Source: Gemmatimonadaceae bacterium (GTDB taxonomy: Bacteria > Gemmatimonadota > Gemmatimonadetes > Gemmatimonadales > Gemmatimonadaceae). Taken from it: a DNA stretch of 5,303 nucleotides. Both the position numbers and the translations under genes were made by a program. Below, one piece after another: positions 1-5,270 of this stretch. Where the stretch lies: positions 1-5,303 of the forward strand of contig JAICUE010000222.1 of the NCBI GenBank assembly GCA_025936015.1. Reading direction: 5' to 3'. Below the pieces are notes generated by a model. The model was not told the DNA's origin. It did not search any database and saw only the letters and a list, made by a program, of their open reading frames with translations. Every line of letters begins with the position of its first letter. Position 1 is the first letter of the stretch.

Positions 1-7
1 CAAACAC

Positions 8-30
8 GAACGGGCTCCGCGAGCCCGTTT
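8..30 (-). terminator. Hairpin terminator after tRNA-Pro
   Basis: A 9-bp perfect stem (9-17 with 21-29) with a 3-nt loop sits 8 nt downstream of the encoded CCA end of tRNA-Pro on the minus strand. The sequence after the stem on that strand is only moderately U-rich (CGTGTTTG) and runs off the window. It most likely ends the tRNA-Arg/tRNA-Pro transcript. Being symmetrical, it could also serve a rightward gene lying before the window. Confidence 0.6.
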
Positions 31-37
31 CTCAAGA

Positions 38-114
38 TGGTCGGGGCGACTGGATTTGAACCAGCGACCTCCTGCTCCCGAAGCAGGCGCGCTACCGGGC
101 TACGCTACGCCCCG
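38..114 (-). tRNA. tRNA-Pro (anticodon CGG)
   Basis: The minus strand folds into a complete cloverleaf. The 7-bp acceptor stem pairs CGGGGCG (114-108) with CGCCCCG (48-42), followed by discriminator A at 41 and an encoded CCA at 40-38. The anticodon stem CCTGC/GCAGG holds the loop TTCGGGA, so the anticodon is CGG. The T arm carries GGTTCAAATCC. C1:G72 with A73 is the usual bacterial tRNA-Pro acceptor identity. This is the only one of the five tRNAs here with an encoded CCA. It is second in a two-gene unit, 39 nt after tRNA-Arg. Confidence 0.96.
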
Positions 115-153
115 CCGACATTCCTCAGACATTCGTTCCAGCAAGGCACGCAG

Positions 154-227
154 TGCGCCCGGAGAGACTCGAACTCCCAACCTTCTGATCCGTAGTCAGA
201 TGCTCTATCCAATTGAGCTACGGGCGC
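154..227 (-). tRNA. tRNA-Arg (anticodon ACG)
   Basis: The minus strand gives a full cloverleaf: acceptor GCGCCCG (227-221) pairs with CGGGCGC (161-155), and the discriminator A is at 154. The anticodon stem TCTGA/TCAGA encloses CTACGGA, giving ACG, whose A34 would be deaminated to inosine by TadA to read CGU/CGC/CGA. The D loop has the A20 typical of bacterial tRNA-Arg. CCA is not encoded (the next bases are CTG), so a CCA-adding enzyme is needed. It is the first gene of the Arg-Pro unit and has its own promoter at 298-326. Confidence 0.96.
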
Positions 228-297
228 CAGAAACTGCGCAAACTTCCGATGAGCACCAACTGGGTAACTGCCAGCGAGTCTCGTCCGAAGCAGGGGA

Positions 298-326
298 AAC
301 CTAGTCCGCGCCCGAGAGTCAGTCAA
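298..326 (-). promoter_or_regulatory. Sigma-70-type promoter for tRNA-Arg/tRNA-Pro
   Basis: On the minus strand a -35 box TTGACT (326-321) and a -10 box TAGGTT (303-298) are separated by exactly 17 bp. The expected transcription start is near 291, leaving a leader of about 64 nt before tRNA-Arg. The -35 box contains the TGA stop codon (325-323) of the upstream histidine kinase gene, so promoter and coding sequence overlap. The call rests on motif match and spacing alone. Confidence 0.7.
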
Positions 327-2206
327 CCCCGCGCGCCGGGCTCGCGGCGTATCGCAGCATCATCCGGCATGCTATGTCCGTCATGGAGCTGCTCGCTGCC
401 GCGAGCGTGCATCACGTCATTCTCGAACGCGTTCACGTCCGGCGAGTCGTGTCCCGCGTGCGCCCCATGCGTCACGTCCGCATCGCTCGTCGAACGCAGC
501 TCGGACTCGACACTCTTCGCAATCGGCATCGACGAATCGGACGCCGCCGCCGTGGCTGGGGCGATAGGAAGAGTGAGCGTGAAGCATGATCCGCGACCGG
601 CCTGGCTGACCACGGTCACATCGCCGCCGAGGAGGCGCGCCATCTTTCGCGCGATCGCAAGCCCGAGACCGGTGCCGCGCTGCATCGAGTCGCCGCGTCC
701 ACTCGGTCGGACTTGCTCGAACTCCTCGAAGATTCGCTCGAGATCGGCCTCGCCGATTCCTATCCCCGTGTCTTCGACCGCGATCGTGATCGTGTCATCG
801 AGACGTTTCGCAACGATGGTGACCGACCCGCGCTCGGTGAACTTGATCGCGTTCGCGGCGAGGTTGAGGAGGATCTGCCGGAGATGGCGCGGGTCTGTCT
901 CGATTTGCGGCAGGTCGCGCGCGACGACGACGTCGACGCGCAGTCCTTTCGCGTCGGCCGCCGGCTCGATGACGGTCGCGACGCCGTCGAGGACCGCATC
1001 GAGGTCGACTGGCTCGGGCTCGAGGTCCATGCGACCGACCTCGATCTTCGAGAGGTCGAGCACGTCGTTGACGAGGCTCAGCAGATGGTCGGCCGCGGCC
1101 TGGACTCGTTGATGCGACGAACGCAGCGGTTGTGGGAGCTCGCCGAACATCCCGTCGAGCGCGAGGGCGTTGTAGCCGACGATCGCGTTCAGCGGCGTGC
1201 GGAGTTCGTGGCTGACATTCGCGAGGAACCGCGACTTCGCCCGGTTTGCCTCGGCAATCTGCTGCGAGCGCTCCTCGAGTCGCATGTTTGCATCGAGAAG
1301 GTCGCGCGACAGCAGTTCGAGGTCTCGCGAATAGGCGGCGAACCGGCGCGCACGAAACTCCTCGCGCAACGCGAGGAACGTCACGAGCAAGAGGACGATC
1401 GCGCCAGTCGTCCAGTTGAGCGTGCGGGCGATCAGCGGCTGCATACTCTCGATCGCGACTTCGAGTGTCCAGCCGTGGCCGCCCGGAAGAGCGAGTGGCC
1501 GTGTTATGACTCGCGCAATGTGGGTCGGGTACCGGGCTGACGTCGCGATCACGTCGCTGCGCTCATCGAGGACTCGCCAGGCGAAGCGCCCGCGAAGCTG
1601 GCCGGCGAACGCGCGGGTGAACAACCCCTCGTACGCGAACGCGCCGGCGACGTAACCCGTTAGGCGGTCCCCATCGAGGATCGGGACGTAGAGCAGGGTT
1701 CCCGGCTCGCCACTCGCGAGCGTGAGCGGCGCGGTCGCCGCAACCCCGTGCTGCTCGGCGGCCTGTCGCATCGCCGGGGCGCGGAGTGGAAACGCGCGAT
1801 GCGCGAGCTTGCCGCCGGGAAGCACTTCCTCGCCCCGCGCCAGTCGCACGGCTCCGCGCGGGTCGAGGAGGTACACCATCGCGATGTCCGGCATCTCGCG
1901 ACGAATCTCGTTGGCGAGCACGTCGAAGCGCTCGAACTCATCGCGGCTGCCGTGCGCGGAGGCGGTCAGCGCCGCGAGGGTGGTCAGCAGCTGTGTGCGC
2001 TGCGAGACGGCGCTCTCGATGAGTGCATCCGCCTGCACGGCCTGTGCGAGTGCTTCGCGTCCATAGTCGCGCTGCAGAAGCGCGTCGATCCGATGCAGGA
2101 GCGCGATTCCGCTGATGATGATCAGCGCCAGCAGCAAGCGCCACCGGATCGGGCTGCCAAGCCCACGTCGCAGCTCTTCGGGAAGGTGCGACGTCTGCCC
2201 GATCAT
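323..2206 (-). CDS. Membrane sensor histidine kinase with CHASE-like sensor
   Basis: A 627-residue transmembrane histidine kinase that should autophosphorylate on His and pass the phosphate to a response regulator. In order it has a short cytoplasmic N terminus, TM1 (about 22-40), and an extracytoplasmic region (about 41-260). The part at 105-200 ('GTLLYVPI...GYVAGAFAYEGLF') resembles a CHASE domain. TM2 (about 264-281) follows, then a charged, probably coiled-coil linker with no HAMP. The HisKA domain carries the phosphoacceptor H333 in 'SHELRTPLN'. The HATPase_c domain has an N box with N448/N452, a G1 box DTGIGIG (479-485), an F box (493-496) and a G2 box GTGLGLA (511-517), all intact. A 77-residue tail after the ATPase is rich in His and Asp and is not a receiver domain. 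The ATG at 2206 has a weak AGG 8 nt upstream. No partner regulator lies beside it. Its ligand is unknown; CHASE domains bind small molecules in general. Confidence 0.95.
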   Translation of the reverse strand: MIGQTSHLPEELRRGLGSPIRWRLLLALIIISGIALLHRIDALLQRDYGREALAQAVQADALIESAVSQRTQLLTTLAALTASAHGSRDEFERFDVLANEIRREMPDIAMVYLLDPRGAVRLARGEEVLPGGKLAHRAFPLRAPAMRQAAEQHGVAATAPLTLASGEPGTLLYVPILDGDRLTGYVAGAFAYEGLFTRAFAGQLRGRFAWRVLDERSDVIATSARYPTHIARVITRPLALPGGHGWTLEVAIESMQPLIARTLNWTTGAIVLLLVTFLALREEFRARRFAAYSRDLELLSRDLLDANMRLEERSQQIAEANRAKSRFLANVSHELRTPLNAIVGYNALALDGMFGELPQPLRSSHQRVQAAADHLLSLVNDVLDLSKIEVGRMDLEPEPVDLDAVLDGVATVIEPAADAKGLRVDVVVARDLPQIETDPRHLRQILLNLAANAIKFTERGSVTIVAKRLDDTITIAVEDTGIGIGEADLERIFEEFEQVRPSGRGDSMQRGTGLGLAIARKMARLLGGDVTVVSQAGRGSCFTLTLPIAPATAAASDSSMPIAKSVESELRSTSDADVTHGAHAGHDSPDVNAFENDVMHARGSEQLHDGHSMPDDAAIRREPGARG

Positions 2207-2298
2207 CCGCGAACCTGATGGTGTCCGGTCGAATCGAGCGGCGACGTTCGCATGGCTCGCTCAATGGCAAGCAGCGCGCCGCCCAGTGCGGGGAAGGG

Positions 2299-2335
2299 AA
2301 AAAAACTGCCTCACGGTCCGTCGACCGTGAGGCAG
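2299..2335 (-). terminator. Intrinsic terminator of the Ala-Gly-Val tRNA operon
   Basis: On the minus strand a 12-bp perfect stem (2335-2324 with 2317-2306; 13 bp if the C:G closing a tetraloop is counted) is followed directly by seven U residues (2305-2299). The stem starts at the first base after the tRNA-Val discriminator, with no spacer. This is a textbook Rho-independent terminator and separates the three-tRNA transcript from the histidine kinase gene, which therefore probably needs its own promoter in 2207-2298. I could not recognise a good one there. Confidence 0.93.
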
Positions 2336-2409
2336 TGCGCGGTACAAGACTCGAACTTGTGACCTCCACGATGTCAACGTGGCGCTCTAACCAACTGAGC
2401 TAACCGCGC
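2336..2409 (-). tRNA. tRNA-Val (anticodon GAC)
   Basis: The minus strand gives a full cloverleaf: acceptor GCGCGGT (2409-2403) pairs with ACCGCGC (2343-2337), and the discriminator A is at 2336. The anticodon stem CCACG/CGTGG holds the loop TTGACAT, so the anticodon is GAC. The T loop is GTTCGAGTC. CCA is not encoded; the next base already belongs to the terminator stem. It is the last gene of the Ala-Gly-Val unit, 106 nt after tRNA-Gly. Confidence 0.96.
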
Positions 2410-2515
2410 AAACCCACGCCCGGGAGCATGGAACTTGAAGCACGCCCCGCTCGTTCCTGCGACAGGTTGCGCCCGCTCGAGAGCGACGCGCGACTCATCC
2501 GCATTCGGCATGCAG

Positions 2516-2588
2516 AGCGGGAAACGGGACTCGAACCCGCGACCCCAACCTTGGCAAGGTTGTGCTCTACCAACTGAGCTATTCCCGC
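2516..2588 (-). tRNA. tRNA-Gly (anticodon GCC)
   Basis: The minus strand gives a full cloverleaf: acceptor GCGGGAA (2588-2582) pairs with TTCCCGC (2523-2517). The discriminator U at 2516 is the usual bacterial tRNA-Gly identity base. The anticodon stem CAACC/GGTTG holds TTGCCAA, so the anticodon is GCC. The T arm is GGGTTCGAGTCCC. CCA is not encoded; CTGCA follows. It is the middle gene of the unit, with spacers of 95 nt to tRNA-Ala and 106 nt to tRNA-Val. Confidence 0.96.
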
Positions 2589-2616
2589 ATTGGTCCGGAG
2601 CCCATCGCTCGAACAT

Positions 2617-2633
2617 TCGACCGGGGAGGTCGA
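2617..2633 (-). repeat. Small inverted repeat in the tRNA-Ala/tRNA-Gly spacer
   Basis: A 6-bp stem TCGACC/GGTCGA (2617-2622 with 2628-2633) with a 5-nt loop lies in the 95-nt spacer between tRNA-Ala and tRNA-Gly. A further TCGA/TCGA pairing outside it is possible across an internal loop. In the polycistronic precursor it could form a hairpin between the two tRNAs, where processing enzymes cut. Such short GC-rich repeats also arise by chance, so the role is open. Confidence 0.3.
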
Positions 2634-2683
2634 CACTCGAACTGCGGGAGGACCGACCGACGACAACTTTCGTCATCGGGAGG

Positions 2684-2756
<73 letters not shown>

Positions 2757-2795
2757 TCGTCCGAGCGGAGACAAGTGTTCCGCCTGGAAACTCGA

Positions 2796-2824
2796 AGTGT
2801 AGTCAGGGGTAGGTACGGTGTCAA
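2796..2824 (-). promoter_or_regulatory. Strong sigma-70 promoter of the Ala-Gly-Val tRNA operon
   Basis: On the minus strand there is a consensus -35 TTGACA (2824-2819), a 17-bp spacer and a -10 TACACT (2801-2796). Transcription should start near 2789, giving a leader of about 33 nt before tRNA-Ala. This is the best promoter match in the window and fits a highly expressed stable-RNA operon. It fires away from the divergent rpoD gene. Confidence 0.82.
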
Positions 2825-2954
2825 GAAATTCAGGGCTGGCGTAAACCAGTCAGGCCGGTATTTTGCAGCGCTTTCCAACTCGATCGGGGCGCAGGTGATC
2901 CAGGAGATCGGAGCTCCCGCAGAACTGCTCGGGCTGCAGCACCGATGACATATG

Positions 2955-2972
2955 GCGGCGCGAGTGCGCCGC
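2955..2972 (+). promoter_or_regulatory. GC-only hairpin in the rpoD leader
   Basis: GCGGCGC (2955-2961) and GCGCCGC (2966-2972) form a perfect all-GC 7-bp stem closed by a GAGT tetraloop. It ends 30 nt before the Shine-Dalgarno sequence of rpoD. There is no U run after it, so it does not look like an intrinsic terminator. If it lies within the transcript it could affect message stability or expression, but nothing in the sequence proves a role. It falls inside the alternative N-terminal extension starting at 2952. Confidence 0.4.
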
Positions 2973-3002
2973 GTCCGATACATCATTCACGCGCAGGACG
3001 TT

Positions 3003-3007
3003 GAGGG
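3003..3007 (+). promoter_or_regulatory. Ribosome binding site deciding the rpoD start
   Basis: GAGGG, complementary to the 3' end of 16S rRNA, is followed by a 7-nt A-rich spacer to the ATG at 3015. This favours 3015 over the upstream in-frame ATG at 2952, which has no comparable signal. Confidence 0.7.
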
Positions 3008-3014
3008 CAAGAAA

Positions 3015-3899
3015 ATGACAGAAGTGAAGCGCCGCCGCCGGTCAGCGCCGGCGGGCATCGCGCCAAACGAGCCCGAGCGCGACATCCTGGATCAGTATCT
3101 CTACGAAGTCAGCACGTATCCCCTGCTCAAGGGCATGGAGGAGATCGAGCTGGCGAGGAAGATTCGTGCAGGCGATCCGGATGCGCTCCAGGAGCTCGTG
3201 AAGCGCAATCTGCGGTTCGTTATCTCCGTGGCGAAAAAGTACCAGAATCGTGGTCTTCCTCTCATCGACTTGATCGGCGAGGGAAATGTCGGATTGCTCA
3301 CCGCTGCCCGGAAGTTCGATCCGGATCAGGGGGTCAAGTTCATCTCGTATGCGGTCTGGTGGATCCGTCAGGCGATCCTCTCGGCGCTCGCGCGCCAGGG
3401 TCGGACGGTCCGGGTGCCACTGAATCGCACCGCGGACCTTTCTCGCATTATCAAGGCGAGCGAGATCCTCCGACAGAAGTTGAATCGTGAGCCGACGCCG
3501 GAAGAGCTGTCCCAGCTGACCGGGCTTTCGACCGAGGTCGTGCAGTCGCTCGCAGCGTTGAACACGAGCGATGTCCGTCTCGACGCGCCGATGGATCCCG
3601 ATGGCGATCGTTCGCTCATCGAGCGGTTTGTGGCCGACGAGATGCCGGACACCGAGGAGGAAGCGATGAACCGCTTCCTGACCGACGAGATCGAGCAGGC
3701 GCTCGGCACGCTGCCGCCGCGCGATGCGAAGGTCTTGCGTCTGTACTTTGGTCTCGAGGGTGGTCGCGAGCATACGCTCGAGGAGATCGGCTCGATGCTC
3801 GGCGTGACGCGCGAGCGCGTGCGTCAGCTTCGCGATCGCGCGCTCAAGCGGTTGCGCGAAGGCGACGTCGGGCGGGCACTGGGCAGCTTCGCCGCCTGA
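3015..3899 (+). CDS. rpoD: Primary RNA polymerase sigma factor (RpoD/SigA, short form)
   Basis: A 294-residue sigma-70 family protein that should direct RNA polymerase to housekeeping promoters such as the TTGACA/TACACT and TTGACT/TAGGTT elements found upstream of the tRNAs here. It has region 1.2 (about 20-52, 'DILDQYLYEVSTYPLL') and region 2 (about 55-130), including core-binding 'DLIGEGNVGLLTAARKFDP' and the -10 melting and recognition stretch 'FISYAVWWIRQAI'. Region 3 (about 134-210) and region 4 (about 225-285) follow; the region 4 helix-turn-helix is 'TLEEIGSMLGVTRERVRQL'. It lacks the acidic region 1.1 and the large non-conserved insert of E. coli RpoD, as in short FCB-type primary sigmas. 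The ATG at 3015 is chosen because GAGGG lies 7 nt upstream. An ATG at 2952 would add 21 Arg-rich residues but has no clear ribosome binding site. The absence of a paralogue-specific signature makes 'primary' an inference. Confidence 0.95.
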   Translation: MTEVKRRRRSAPAGIAPNEPERDILDQYLYEVSTYPLLKGMEEIELARKIRAGDPDALQELVKRNLRFVISVAKKYQNRGLPLIDLIGEGNVGLLTAARKFDPDQGVKFISYAVWWIRQAILSALARQGRTVRVPLNRTADLSRIIKASEILRQKLNREPTPEELSQLTGLSTEVVQSLAALNTSDVRLDAPMDPDGDRSLIERFVADEMPDTEEEAMNRFLTDEIEQALGTLPPRDAKVLRLYFGLEGGREHTLEEIGSMLGVTRERVRQLRDRALKRLREGDVGRALGSFAA

Positions 3900-3920
3900 T
3901 CTGAGCGGCGAGTTGCAGCA

Positions 3921-3960
3921 CGAAGGGTCGCTTCTCTTCCCGAGAAGCGACCCTTTGTCG
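3921..3960 (+). terminator. Terminator of rpoD
   Basis: A 14-bp perfect stem (3923-3936 with 3942-3955) with a 5-nt TTCCC loop begins 24 nt after the rpoD stop codon. It is followed on the plus strand by TTTGTCGTTGT, an interrupted U tract. The other strand has no U run, so it acts rightward. It should isolate rpoD from the ABC ATPase gene downstream, which then needs its own promoter in about 3960-4050. Confidence 0.8.
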
Positions 3961-3984
3961 TTGTGATCCAGGTCGCGCATGACT

Positions 3985-4014
3985 TCGCGGCGTTCTCGAC
4001 TCGAGTCGCCGCGA
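3985..4014 (+). promoter_or_regulatory. Stable hairpin in the leader of the MlaF-like gene
   Basis: An 8-bp stem (3985-3992 with 4007-4014) encloses a second 4-bp stem (3995-3998 with 4002-4005) topped by a 3-nt loop, with a small TT/T internal bulge. The central 12 bases (3998-4009 region, CGACTCGAGTCG) are a perfect palindrome, so the site could also be a dimeric protein operator. It lies 46 nt before the preferred start codon at 4060 and just after an alternative ATG at 3979. No U run follows. Its role is unknown. Confidence 0.4.
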
Positions 4015-4059
4015 GAATCTCACTTGCCGCATCGCACGACAAGATCACAAATTGCGTCG

Positions 4060-4821
4060 ATGATCCGGCTCGTCGATGTTCACAAGGCCTTCGGCCCGAA
4101 GCAGGTGTTGAATGGTTTCACTCTCGATGTTCTCGAGGGTGAAACGATGGTCATCATCGGCTACTCAGGCACGGGGCAGTCGGTCGCGATCAAGCATATC
4201 GTCGGCTTGCTCGAGCCGGATTCTGGCGAAGTGATTGTCGATGGGCTCGAGGTGCCGCGGCTGCCGCGCCGGGAGCTTTACAAGCTGCGCGCGCGCATCG
4301 GTTACGTCTTCCAGTTCGCCGCCCTGTTCGACTCGCTCACGATCGGCGACAACATCGCGATGGGCCTGCGCAAGCAGGGCGAGCTCGACGAGCGCGAGAT
4401 CGGTCAACGCGTCGACGAAGCCCTCGACCTCGTCGATCTTCCCGGCGTCCAGGGAAAATTTCCCGCCGAGCTGTCGGGCGGGATGCGCAAGCGAGTCGGC
4501 ATTGCGCGCTCCGTGGCGCTCCGCCCGAAATACATGCTGTACGACGAGCCGACGACCGGCCTCGACCCGGTGACGAGCGCCGTCATCGACGACCTGATGG
4601 TTCGCATGCGCGACAAGCTCGGTGTCACGAGCATCGTCATCACCCACGACATGCGCAGCGCGTACACCGTCGGTACCCGTATCGCAATGCTCTATCAGGG
4701 ACGCGTTAGGCAGGTCGGGACCGTCGAAGAAATCCAGCGTACGAGCGACCCTGTCGTCCGCCAGTTCATCGAAGGACGCGCGCACCTCGACAGCCCGACA
4801 CTCGTCGCGGGGGCGAGGTGA
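4060..4821 (+). CDS. mlaF: MlaF-type ABC transporter ATPase (envelope lipid transport)
   Basis: A 253-residue ATP-binding subunit of the MlaF/Ttg2A/MceG family, which powers phospholipid movement between inner and outer membranes together with an MlaE permease and an MlaD MCE protein. Visible motifs are the Q-loop Q85 in 'YVFQFAALFDSLT' (typical of MlaF), the signature LSGGM (138-142), Walker B 'YMLYDEP' with D162 and E163, the D-loop TGLDP and the switch His196 in 'VITHDM'. The Walker A motif reads GYSGTGQS (34-41), with Gln40 where the near-invariant Lys is expected. The start at 4060 matches the family's usual N terminus ('MIRLVDVHKAFG'). An ATG at 3979 with AGG 6 nt upstream would add 27 residues of poor, low-GC3 coding character that cover a hairpin. 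The gene overlaps the following Nudix gene by 4 bases. No permease or MCE gene is adjacent on the visible sides, so its partners must be encoded elsewhere. Confidence 0.93.
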   Translation: MIRLVDVHKAFGPKQVLNGFTLDVLEGETMVIIGYSGTGQSVAIKHIVGLLEPDSGEVIVDGLEVPRLPRRELYKLRARIGYVFQFAALFDSLTIGDNIAMGLRKQGELDEREIGQRVDEALDLVDLPGVQGKFPAELSGGMRKRVGIARSVALRPKYMLYDEPTTGLDPVTSAVIDDLMVRMRDKLGVTSIVITHDMRSAYTVGTRIAMLYQGRVRQVGTVEEIQRTSDPVVRQFIEGRAHLDSPTLVAGAR

Positions 4822-5270
4822 CGTCGCGCTCGCGCGCCACGCGGGAAACGTCCGCCGGCGGGGTCGTCTACCGCGTGGGGCCGGGGAGCGATCCGGTGTT
4901 CCTGCTGATCAGGGACAGCTATCGGAACTGGGGCTTTCCGAAAGGGCATCTCGAGGACGGAGAGCTGCCCGATGCCGCGGCACTCCGGGAGGTCCGGGAG
5001 GAGACCGGTCTCGAAGGGCTGGAGCTGCGAGGCGAGATCGACACGATCGATTGGTATTTTCGCTTCCGCGGCCGGCTGATCCACAAGGTCTGTCACTTCT
5101 ACCTGATGGAAACCGCGTCGACGGTGACTTGTCCGCAGCGCGCGGAGGGGATCACCGCCTGTCGCTGGATGTCGATTATCGACGCGCTGCAGACGATATC
5201 GTACGCGAACGCGAAGGCGGTCCTCCAGCGGGCCGGTGACATGGTCGGCGAGGCGCTGCCACGTCGATAG
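4818..5270 (+). CDS. Nudix hydrolase, Ap4A-hydrolase-like
   Basis: A 150-residue Nudix (MutT-family) hydrolase, expected to cleave a nucleoside diphosphate linked to another moiety, using Mg2+ or Mn2+. The Nudix box is complete at residues 43-65: G43, E49, then REVREETGL with R57, E58, E61 and E62 placed to fit GX5EX7REUXEEXGU. The preceding 'NWGFPKGHLEDGE' is typical of the diadenosine polyphosphate / diphosphoinositol branch, so an Ap4A-type alarmone hydrolase is plausible but not proven. The start is GTG at 4818, sharing GTGA with the stop codon of the ATPase gene, which implies translational coupling; a GGGGG run lies 4 nt upstream. There is no other in-frame ATG before the catalytic box. 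Length is usual for a single-domain Nudix protein, and no functional link to MlaF is established. Confidence 0.93.
   Translation: MTSRSRATRETSAGGVVYRVGPGSDPVFLLIRDSYRNWGFPKGHLEDGELPDAAALREVREETGLEGLELRGEIDTIDWYFRFRGRLIHKVCHFYLMETASTVTCPQRAEGITACRWMSIIDALQTISYANAKAVLQRAGDMVGEALPRR

Noticed and set aside
213..1540. Long open frames on the plus strand opposite the histidine kinase (275-299 codons)
   Set aside because: They are antisense to a kinase with every catalytic motif intact, have low-complexity Arg/Ser/Asp-rich products, and are the usual by-product of GC-rich coding DNA.
2207..2298. Possible promoter for the histidine kinase gene
   Set aside because: A TTGCCA element exists on the minus strand but has no acceptable -10 box at 16-18 bp.
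2589..2683. A degenerate sixth tRNA in the Ala-Gly spacer, suggested by a T-loop-like GTTCGAGTG
   Set aside because: No acceptor, D-arm or anticodon stem can be drawn around it; the T-loop resemblance alone is not enough.
2836..2864. Possible rpoD promoter: CTGGCG, 17 bp, TATTTT on the plus strand
   Set aside because: The -35 box matches only three of six consensus bases, so it is too weak to list as a feature, though the position is plausible.
3042..3980. A 312-codon minus-strand open frame opposite rpoD
   Set aside because: It mirrors the sigma-factor codons, matches no family I recognise, and runs through the rpoD terminator hairpin.
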